Shown here in pieces: positions 42,294 to 48,799 of a stretch of 48,799 bases of DNA. Location of the stretch: contig SHZM01000020.1 of NCBI GenBank assembly GCA_009692265.1, positions 1 to 48,799 on the forward strand, in the 5' to 3' direction. The notes beneath the pieces are model-generated. The model was not told where the DNA came from and made no database searches. It saw only the letters and a list, made by a program, of their open reading frames with translations. This DNA comes from Gammaproteobacteria bacterium. GTDB lineage: Bacteria > Pseudomonadota > Gammaproteobacteria > Ga0077536. A program made the translations under genes and the position numbers. Positions within the stretch are counted from its first letter, which is position 1, and each line of letters starts with the position of its first letter.

Positions 42294-45200
42294 ATGAATC
42301 CGAACCCTAAAAATCGCGTCCTTCCTTCGTTTCGCGCGCTCGCGCTTGGCCTGCTGTGGGGTGCCTCCGCCGGTGCCAGTGCGTTTTCCATTCCCAATAC
42401 GCCGTTGTTTCTCGCAAGCGACGTTCAACCCAATATCTTCTTCGCCTTGGACGATTCCGGCTCGATGGACTGGGAAATATTAAAATCCAACGGCGCTCGC
42501 ACCGCGTTTCCTGCCACCCCCGACGACGGCAACCTCGATTTTTCCGCGAACACCATCACCGAAGATCGCGAGGCCTGCGCGGGCTATAACGTGATGGCGT
42601 ATAACCCGGCCAAAACCTACACCCCCTGGATCGGCGTCGACAGCGCCAGCGTCGCCTACGCCAACCAGCCGATTACTGCGGCGCGCGTCGATCCGCTTAC
42701 CGCGGCCAGCGGCACCACGAAGTTAACGGATGTGGGTGGTGGTCGTTCAGCGATGTATGGCACCTTTGTCGACGCCAACGGAGACGGCGTTTTTCAGAGT
42801 GCCGAATGCCCGGTCGGTAGCGGCTCCTCCACCTATAATCTTCGAACTTACGGCGACGCACGAACCGTCCTGATCAGTACTCTAACGGCCGCGCAGAAAA
42901 CGAATTACGCCAACTGGTACACCTTTTACCGCAAACGCGAGTTCGTGCTCAAGCGCGCAGTCTCGGAACTCATCACGAATTCCACCTCACGCATAGGCAT
43001 TGCGACCTTACACAATAATAATGCCGTCGGCACCGCGGTGGCGGACATGACTGTCCCGGCCAATAAAACGCTGCTCCTGAGCAGGTTGTTTAAGATCAAC
43101 TCGCTCAACGCGACGCCGCTGCGAACCCTGCTTAACCGGGTTGGCCATTACTTCGACCAGGCCGGGGCGAACAGCCTGCATTCTGCCTTAGGCTTTGCGA
43201 CCGCATCTCCGATTCTATCGGCGGCGAATGGCGGTGAATGCCAGCAAAATTTTACGGTGCTGTTTTCCGATGGTTTCTGGAACGATGCGTTCGCTGGCTT
43301 CGGCAACAAGGACAGCGATGGCGCGGAGAGTTATGACGGTGGACCCCACGCCGATGCCAACTCCAACACGCTGGCGGATGTCGCAATGGATTATTACGAG
43401 CGAGATCTATCTACCACCCTCGCCAACGAAGTGCCCACCATCCTGAACGTCGATGAAAATGCCACCCAGCATATGGTGACGTATACCGTGTCGTTTGGAC
43501 TCCAGGGAACACTTGACGCGGCGCCGACAAATCATCTTGCGGCCACCGCACCGCCACCCTGGCCGACCCCGGTCGCCGACCAGTTGACCACGGCCGACGA
43601 CATGCTGCACGCGTCGTTCAACGCACGCGGTGCCCACATCGCGGGCCAGAACCCACAGCAGGTGATTGACGGATTAAATGCCGCGTTTAATGACATTGGC
43701 ACTCGCACCGGTTCCGCGTCAGCGATTGCGGCGACCTCGCAATCCATTCAGGAAGACACCCTGGTTTTCCAAGGTCGCTTTGATACTGATAAGTGGAATG
43801 GCGAGCTCAAAGCGATCGAATTTAATGTCGGCGGGGTGTTCGGCCAGACCCTGTGGGAAGCTTCCGAGCATATCCCGGTGGAAAACAGCCGCACTATTTT
43901 TACCTACAAACCCTCTGCCGGCGACGACGGGATCGAATTCGAGTGGAGAAACCTGAGCGCCGCGCAACAGACTTCTATCGGCAATATCAATATCCTGGAC
44001 TACGTGCGCGGTGATCGGACGTTGGAAGTCGCCCAGGGGGGGGCCTTTCGGGATCGAATCTCGCTGCTCGGCGATATTATTTTCTCCTCGCCCACCGCCG
44101 TCACCAACTCGCGCGCGTCGATCCCCTATCAATTCTTGCCGGGGGCCGAGGGCGACAGCTTTTTTGCGTATGTCGATATCAAGGAGGACCGTGTGCCGAC
44201 CGTCTACGTCGGCGCTAACGACGGCATGCTGCACGCGTTTAGAATCTCGGACGGCGTTGAGCAATTTGCCTACGTACCACAAGCGGTGTTTTCGAATTTA
44301 GACGATCTCGCCAGTCTTAGTTATACGCACACGTTTTATGTGGATGGGACGCTTTCAACCGGTGATGCGTACATCGGTGGCGATTGGCGCACTATGCTTG
44401 TCGGTGCGCTCGGCCGCGGCGGCAAGGCGCTGTTCGCGCTAGATATCACGACACCGGATTCCTTCGACGAAGGCGACGTGAAGTGGGAATTCACGCATGC
44501 CGAATTAGGCTACATGCTTGGGTCCGCGGAGATTACCCGAATGAATAATGGTGAGTGGGTCGCGATTGTCGGCAATGGTGTTAACAGCACCAGCCACAAA
44601 GCCCAGTTGCTCATCATCAACCTCAGCGACGGAACGTTGATGAAAATGATCAATACCAATGTCGGCAGCGCCGATTCTCAGAACGGGTTGTCGACCCCAT
44701 TACTCATCGACATCGATCAAAATTTAACCACCGACTTTATCTATGCCGGCGACGTCCAGGGTAACCTCTGGAAATTCGACGTTTCGGGCAATACGAGCGG
44801 CTCCTGGGTGGTGGATTTAGGCGGGTCGCCGCTCTACACGGCAAAAAATCCGGCCGGCGATGCACAAGCCATTACCACTAAGCCGAATCTAGCGGTGCGC
44901 GCTAACAATGACTTCGTGATTTTGTTCGGAACTGGCCGCTATTTCGCGACCGGCGATGACCTAGTCACCCTCCCGGCCCCGGTTGAAACTGTCTATGGCA
45001 TTCTCGATGCCGATGTCCCGGTGGCAACAGTCGGCGCGCGAGCGGCGGCGGACGGTAATGCCGCAACTATTCAGACGAGCACTATCTTGCAAGCACAGGA
45101 ACTGCTGCAAGAAGTCACTGCGGATTTTGGTGCGAATACGGAAACCGTGCGAACCGTAACGGCACGCGTAGTCAACTACGCCACCCAACATGGCTGGTAC

Positions 45201-45686
45201 CTCGATCTCCTCTCCCCCGCCGACGGCGCGGAAGGAGAACGGGTCATCGCGGATTACGCCGTCCGCGAATTGGACGATGGCACACAATTGTTATTGTTCA
45301 ACACCTTCACGCCCGCCACGGGGTGCGAAAACAGCGGCGGGAAATCCTTCCTGATGGCAATCGACGCCCTGAACGGTGGCGCCGCCCCGTCGCCGGTCCT
45401 GGACTACAATTACGACGGTGTCTTCGACGCCGAGGATCTAGTCGGCGGGCATGTCGGTGCCGGTATTGAGATTGGCCTCACCGTGGCACCAACGACGATC
45501 ATCTCCAGCGATGACGGGGGGATTAACTACTTCGTATCGTCCGCTCTGAATGGCGACGGCCCTGGCGGCGATGATGACGACGACGAGTGCGAAGAAGGAG
45601 ATGACGAATGTCGTGGCGGTAACTCGCCGGCCGGGAAAGGCAATCGCCTGTTCCAAGGACGCCAATCCTGGCGCCAGCTCCAGTAA
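42294..45686 (+). CDS. pilY1: PilY1 family tip adhesin
   Basis: A 1130-residue exported protein. A signal peptide (about 1-31, ending GASAFS) precedes a von Willebrand A-like region whose MIDAS begins DDSGSM at 52-57. The C-terminal half is the PilY1 beta-propeller (YVGANDGMLHAF near 637, FAYVPQAVF), with a calcium-type loop DYNYDGVFDAED near 1036. The last 40 residues are unusual: a run of acidic residues (GGDDDDDECEEGDDE) and then a basic end. PilY1 sits at the pilus tip and controls retraction, surface sensing and adhesion. A G8 run at 44036-44043 lies within the gene. Confidence 0.93.
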   Translation: MNPNPKNRVLPSFRALALGLLWGASAGASAFSIPNTPLFLASDVQPNIFFALDDSGSMDWEILKSNGARTAFPATPDDGNLDFSANTITEDREACAGYNVMAYNPAKTYTPWIGVDSASVAYANQPITAARVDPLTAASGTTKLTDVGGGRSAMYGTFVDANGDGVFQSAECPVGSGSSTYNLRTYGDARTVLISTLTAAQKTNYANWYTFYRKREFVLKRAVSELITNSTSRIGIATLHNNNAVGTAVADMTVPANKTLLLSRLFKINSLNATPLRTLLNRVGHYFDQAGANSLHSALGFATASPILSAANGGECQQNFTVLFSDGFWNDAFAGFGNKDSDGAESYDGGPHADANSNTLADVAMDYYERDLSTTLANEVPTILNVDENATQHMVTYTVSFGLQGTLDAAPTNHLAATAPPPWPTPVADQLTTADDMLHASFNARGAHIAGQNPQQVIDGLNAAFNDIGTRTGSASAIAATSQSIQEDTLVFQGRFDTDKWNGELKAIEFNVGGVFGQTLWEASEHIPVENSRTIFTYKPSAGDDGIEFEWRNLSAAQQTSIGNINILDYVRGDRTLEVAQGGAFRDRISLLGDIIFSSPTAVTNSRASIPYQFLPGAEGDSFFAYVDIKEDRVPTVYVGANDGMLHAFRISDGVEQFAYVPQAVFSNLDDLASLSYTHTFYVDGTLSTGDAYIGGDWRTMLVGALGRGGKALFALDITTPDSFDEGDVKWEFTHAELGYMLGSAEITRMNNGEWVAIVGNGVNSTSHKAQLLIINLSDGTLMKMINTNVGSADSQNGLSTPLLIDIDQNLTTDFIYAGDVQGNLWKFDVSGNTSGSWVVDLGGSPLYTAKNPAGDAQAITTKPNLAVRANNDFVILFGTGRYFATGDDLVTLPAPVETVYGILDADVPVATVGARAAADGNAATIQTSTILQAQELLQEVTADFGANTETVRTVTARVVNYATQHGWYLDLLSPADGAEGERVIADYAVRELDDGTQLLLFNTFTPATGCENSGGKSFLMAIDALNGGAAPSPVLDYNYDGVFDAEDLVGGHVGAGIEIGLTVAPTTIISSDDGGINYFVSSALNGDGPGGDDDDDECEEGDDECRGGNSPAGKGNRLFQGRQSWRQLQ
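44036..44043. repeat. G8 homopolymer inside pilY1
   Basis: Eight G encode the Gln-Gly-Gly-Ala region near codon 581, just before the propeller. A one-base slip would truncate the adhesin before its C-terminal domain. Confidence 0.85.
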
Positions 45687-45704
45687 TTCGTGAAGAGGTA
45701 CACT

Positions 45705-46034
45705 ATGAAAACTCGGTATACGCCAGTTCTGATGCTCGCACTTTCGATCGCGATGGCGAACGCCACGGCGGTCGAATTAATCGGCCAGGTCAACGACGTT
45801 AACGCGAAAGCAGGAATGATGATCGTGGACGATCGCACCATCACACTCGCGCCCGGCGCGCAAATTCTTGGCCTAGGTGGCAAGCGTCTGGCGGGAATCA
45901 AGGCTATTCCGGCTGACTCGTGGGTCAGTGTGGAAACAGCAATTATCGACAACACCTACCGCGCGAAAGGGCTCAAGGTGATCACAGCCGCGGAGGCCGC
46001 TAAGAAGAAAGCCGCCGCTGAGGATGATGGCTAA
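45705..46034 (+). CDS. pilY2: PilY2-like small exported protein
   Basis: A 109-residue protein with a signal peptide (MKTRYTPVLMLALSIAMANA) and a small beta-rich domain (VELIGQVNDVNAKAGMMIVD, AQILGLGGKRLAG) ending in a charged Lys/Glu tail. Size and position between pilY1 and pilE match PilY2 of Pseudomonas, whose function is poorly known; the assignment rests mainly on gene order. AGAGG precedes the ATG at 45705. Its TAA overlaps the pilE ATG. Confidence 0.65.
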   Translation: MKTRYTPVLMLALSIAMANATAVELIGQVNDVNAKAGMMIVDDRTITLAPGAQILGLGGKRLAGIKAIPADSWVSVETAIIDNTYRAKGLKVITAAEAAKKKAAAEDDG

Positions 46035-46495
46035 TGCGAACAAAAGGCACCCAGGGCGGCTTCTCCCTCATCGAAGTCGTCATCGTCGCCGCGATCGTCG
46101 GCATCACCGTCGCGGTCGCCGTACCATCGTATCGCAGCTACACTATTAAAACCAAGCGCGCCGCCGCGCAGGCTGATCTGATGGAGCTATCGCACATTAT
46201 GGAGCGACGCTTCACCGCGGTAGGTCGCTATGACGAGGCCGATGATCCCGGCACCTACGTGCTGCCGTTTGCAACTTCACCCAAAAACGGCGGCGAAGTC
46301 GAATACAACCTAGCGTTCGACGCAATCGATACCATCTCCTATGTCCTGGAAGCGACACCCACCGTCGGACAAGATCAGGATACCCATTGCGGAGTAATTT
46401 CAATTACTGAGGCCGGGGTGAAATGTATTCTGGGCGGGGACAGTTGCACGAACGGTGATGCAGCCGCACAGGCGGCGGTGGAGGAATGTTGGTAG
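46034..46495 (+). CDS. pilE: Type IV minor pilin PilE
   Basis: A 153-residue pilin with the processing site G-FSLIEVVIVAAIVGITVAV (Glu5 present), the Y-R-S-Y-T helix end typical of PilE, the ELSHIMERRFTAVGRYDEA segment and a disulfide-type pair at the C-terminus (CILGGDSCTNG, EECW). It is the last gene of the operon, overlapping pilY2 by 1 base at TAATG. Confidence 0.9.
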   Translation: MRTKGTQGGFSLIEVVIVAAIVGITVAVAVPSYRSYTIKTKRAAAQADLMELSHIMERRFTAVGRYDEADDPGTYVLPFATSPKNGGEVEYNLAFDAIDTISYVLEATPTVGQDQDTHCGVISITEAGVKCILGGDSCTNGDAAAQAAVEECW

Positions 46496-46499
46496 TTCG

Positions 46500-46733
46500 T
46501 CTGCGGTTCGCGCACTCCGCGAAAGTGTAAAGTCCCCGACGGGGCCGCTTGCCCAGTAAACCAAATGCCTCGCGCCCTTCAGCACGAAGCGATCGGTTTT
46601 GGGCTGATTGACTGAGTTGGACGAGCAGCCGCTCCAGCGCAAACCAGGTAAGCACCAGGTCGAAGCTTTGCGCACTCGCGCTGGCTAGGTTGAGAAGTCG
46701 CGCGCGCACCGAAGCGCCGATATTTTTTTCTCG
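46500..46733 (-). pseudogene. Remnant of an AbiEii-type nucleotidyltransferase toxin gene
   Basis: The 5' end of an AbiEii/AbiGii toxin is readable in two frames: NIGASVRARLLNLASASAQS, DLVLTWFALERLLVQLSQSA, then after a frameshift DRFVLKGARHLVYWASG. In intact toxins the next segment carries the nucleotidyltransferase GxRxTxDLD motif, which is absent here: the sequence runs straight into the pilus operon end. There is no start codon at the expected place. Only about a quarter of the gene remains. Confidence 0.65.
46507..46523 (+). terminator. Weak hairpin after the pilus operon
   Basis: TTCGCG/CGCGAA stem with a 5-base loop, 11 bases after the pilE stop. There is no T-run, so it is at most a weak or Rho-dependent end. 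Confidence 0.25.
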
Positions 46734-47275
46734 TTAGCCAGTGGCGGTGAGCGCCTCGAGATAGGGACGGACCACGGTCGCGACGGACAGGCCGACCTTG
46801 CGGCGGTGCCTGAAACAACCTGCGACCGTCTTGGCCTCGCCGAAAAAAAATCTTCATCTTCACCGCGACGCCTTCGATCACATGTGTCTCAACGCTGTCA
46901 GTGATCACGTCCTCAGTGAAGCGAACAATGCGGAGCGGAGTGCCCGCGCTTGGGGGCCCAATCCTTATTACCAATCGCAAGCCAGACGTTCTTCGGGAGC
47001 TGGTCGGTCAGGCCATGATAGGCGAGTGCCGAAACGAGGCAGACGATGCCTTCGGGCAGCCGCTTGACGGCTTCCGCTAGAGTGTGATCCGCTTTGAGCG
47101 GGGCTTCGGAAAGCTGATAGAGTCCCCGAGCAAGCCGCAGTACCTCCCCGTCACGTACGATGCGGCTGACAGTGGCGGCGGTGACGCCAGCATTTCGGAG
47201 TTCGCCCAGACGCACGATCCCCTTTGTCAACAAAACGGCGCGAGTGGTTTGACGCTGAGAAGTAGGCTCGGTCAC
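46734..47275 (-). pseudogene. Decayed AbiEi family antitoxin gene
   Basis: From a GTG at 47275 the N-terminal AbiEi-type winged-helix domain is intact (LTKGIVRLGELRNAGVTAAT, RIVRDGEVLRLARGLYQL, EGIVCLVSALAYHGLTDQLP). After KNVWLAIGNKDWAPK the frame is lost; it resumes as PLRIVRFTEDVITDSVETH and, after an A8/T8 run at 46843-46850, as AKTVAGCFRHRRKVGLSVA, then jumps to VRPYLEALTATG and TAA at 46734. A central stretch of the C-terminal domain appears deleted. The IS element ends 26 bases upstream of the GTG, where the promoter should be. Confidence 0.75.
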
Positions 47276-47301
47276 TGGTACAATGGAATACGGTGTCAGG
47301 T

Positions 47302-48798
47302 CTAATTAGTCGTCCCTGAAAAAGTCACTTTTCAGATAACATAGCCACCAGCTACCGAGCCTCGTGGATTTGGGCTATCGGAAATAGCCTCCCACCCGGA
47401 GGCAAAAAGAAGCCGTAGCTTCCGTAAAATCAAGCGCAGGTTGTGGCCCGCACCCGCCAGCAACGCATTCATCGCATCACCTGTTGTGCCCTTCACATAA
47501 TTGCGGTCGAGACGTCCATCGTTCTTCATATGACCTATCACCGGTTCTATCGCATTGCGTCGCTTGAGCAGTTTCTTCAGACGTTTCGTCATCCCGCGCT
47601 TCTGCCACGCGCTCACCACCGTCGTCTCACGCTTCTAATCGTGGCCGCGATATCCCCGGTCAACAAAACATTCGGTCGGGCGCACACCCGTCATCCGCTC
47701 GACTTGGTCTAACGCCGCCGATAACGTATGTCCGTCATACGGGTTCCCCGGCAAACTGTGCACCCCCACCACCAAGTTCGACCGCGTGCTCGTCGCTACA
47801 CTCACCTTCACGCCAAACTCGTACTTCTTATGCGCTTTCCCTTTGGCGATGCATTCCACTTCCGGCGCATGCATGCTGTACAACTTGTGCGAGTCATCCC
47901 GACGTTGCGCTAACAACCGTCCAGTGCGCGCGAGTAATTCCTCCAACTCAGAAGACACCACCGAACTCATCTGACGCTGTACATCCCGATAAACCCGCCC
48001 CAAATAGGTCTTCAGCTTCTTCATCTCACGTTTCCCACGACCGGGTTGACGGGCCGCGCCATAGCGCTGGTGCATGAACAACGCGCGCTTACCCACCCGT
48101 AAATAACTCTGCCGTAACGTGAGCCCGAGCTTCTTCGCCAGCCGCACCAATGTCACTCGCGGCTTGTGATACAACCGCGCATCCGTCGGAAATGCTAGCG
48201 CCTTCTCCTGCACCGTCGTGTCCACCGTTACTTGCGCAAATGTGCGCTCACTTATTGTCTTCGTCGCCAGCCCAGTCGCGACCGTTAACTTCAACATCAG
48301 CTCACAGCCCGCTTCCCCTATCCGTCCCCGAAAACGACTCATCTGCGAGCCGTCCAACGCTAGCTGATGCTGAAAGTATTCCTCGCCACAAACGTACTGC
48401 CAGTACGGATTCTCCACCCACCGCAGCACGACTTCTTCGTCCGACATATCGAACGCATGCTTCAGATAATGCAGACCCACCAACAACCGAACCGGTAATC
48501 CGAGGCGACCTTGCTCCGCGTCGTACAGCAAACCAAAGGACTCATCGAATACGTCCCATTCGACCTCGTGCGATAACCGAATCAGCGGGTGACGGAGGTC
48601 TAGCAGATTCTCCGATCGGTGCCGAAACAACTCCTCTGTCGCACTGCGGTCTTGCTCTCGCGGCTTCATCGACCCCTCCCAATTTTGCAAGCTTTTGACC
48701 GGTTAACACCGTTAACCTTGCAAGATCAGATCGACACTTTCGCGATTAGTTCCCTTGTTTTATCGCACTAAATTACTTTCTCAGGGACGACTAATTAG
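47302..48798 (-). mobile_element. IS5-family insertion sequence, about 1.5 kb
   Basis: Both ends carry CTAATTAGTCGTCCCTGA in inverted orientation (47302-47319 and 48781-48798), continuing with similar AAAGT sequence inside. Because CTAATTAG is itself a palindrome, the exact border and the target duplication (TAATTA, or a 4-base YTAR type) cannot be separated. One transposase gene on the minus strand fills the element. The outer end coincides with the end of the window, consistent with an assembly break at a multicopy IS. Confidence 0.85.
47332..48669 (-). pseudogene. IS5-family DDE transposase with an in-frame TAG
   Basis: The frame runs from the ATG at 48669 (GGGAGGGG upstream) to 47332, about 446 codons, and is broken once by TAG at 47635-47637. 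DDE residues are Asp150 in VTVDTTVQEK, Asp337 in CFVDRGYRGHD just before the stop, and Glu375 in RRNAIEPVIGHMKNDG after it. In related transposases the position after GHD is often Tyr, so a TAC/TAT to TAG change is the simplest explanation. If obeyed, the product lacks the last catalytic residue and this copy cannot move itself. Confidence 0.85.
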
Positions 48799-48799
48799 C

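Noticed and set aside
48150..48698. Plus-strand ORF of 182 codons in the IS
   Set aside because: Antisense shadow of the transposase, Ser/Pro/Thr-rich with no family match.
1..48799. tRNA, rRNA, CRISPR array or prophage
   Set aside because: I saw no cloverleaf-like intergenic sequence, no regularly spaced repeats and no phage structural genes.

Overview
The window looks like a chromosomal contig end from a Gammaproteobacterium with fairly high GC (judged by eye, not computed). The main pointers are a fused RlmKL rRNA methyltransferase, an M1 aminopeptidase N, a DUF3391 HD-GYP gene, SirB1, YajD and a minor-pilin operon in the Pseudomonas/Xanthomonas order fimT-pilV-pilW-pilX-pilY1-pilY2-pilE. 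I cannot name a genus from sequence alone. The last 1.5 kb is an insertion sequence whose outer end coincides with the end of the window, as expected when an assembly breaks at a repeated element.

Layout. 1-7.5 kb: tail of an unknown gene, an M18 aminopeptidase, a frameshifted remnant, an acetolactate-synthase-like ThDP enzyme, a GFA protein with homospermidine synthase, a tandem universal stress protein and a small lipoprotein whose start looks frameshifted. 7.5-19 kb: pepN, a HAD phosphatase, a luciferase-like oxidoreductase, a FIST sensor protein, an MHS-type transporter, DUF2237, a GT-C glycosyltransferase, a repeat protein with a G9 tract, peptide deformylase and a ring-cleaving dioxygenase. 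19-25.6 kb: a signalling island with an intact diguanylate cyclase, an HD-GYP gene, a GGDEF-EAL gene, a receiver-Ser/Thr-kinase gene and a GST. 25.6-33.3 kb: a beta-hydroxyacid dehydrogenase, a second luciferase-like enzyme, rlmKL, a 2-hydroxyacyl-CoA lyase, SirB1 and a phosphoesterase. 33.3-33.75 kb: a gene-poor stretch with a possible tiny transcription unit (promoter, near-perfect Shine-Dalgarno, 23-codon ORF, hairpins, terminator) and a GGGGGA-type intergenic repeat. 33.7-39.3 kb: a YebC/membrane-protein pair, a lipoprotein, YajD, DUF4326, an HpnL-like flippase, an alpha/beta hydrolase and hydroxypyruvate isomerase. 39.5-46.5 kb: the minor pilin/PilY1 operon. 46.5-48.8 kb: a decayed AbiE toxin-antitoxin pair and an IS5-family element.

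The most striking pattern is gene interruption. Three neighbouring signalling genes each read through as one protein except for a single in-frame stop (TAG at 21614, TAA at 22662, TGA at 24303-24305 on the minus strand), and the IS5 transposase carries the same kind of lesion (TAG at 47635). All three stop codons are used and dozens of other genes terminate normally, so a changed genetic code is unlikely. Recent pseudogenisation, consensus errors or leaky readthrough remain possible. Several of the affected domains also lack canonical catalytic residues (HD to FD, EAL to EML with DDFG to DNFG, receiver Asp to Asn), so they may have acted as effectors or scaffolds rather than enzymes.

The pilus genes form one tightly packed plus-strand operon with start/stop overlaps and are the best-resolved system here: minor pilins plus the PilY1 tip adhesin prime type IV pilus assembly. 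A G8 tract inside pilY1 and a G9 tract inside the repeat-protein gene are candidate slippage sites. The metabolic genes (ThDP lyases, flavin monooxygenases, dioxygenase, GST, dehalogenase-like hydrolase, hydroxypyruvate isomerase) suggest a versatile heterotroph, but substrates cannot be read from sequence.
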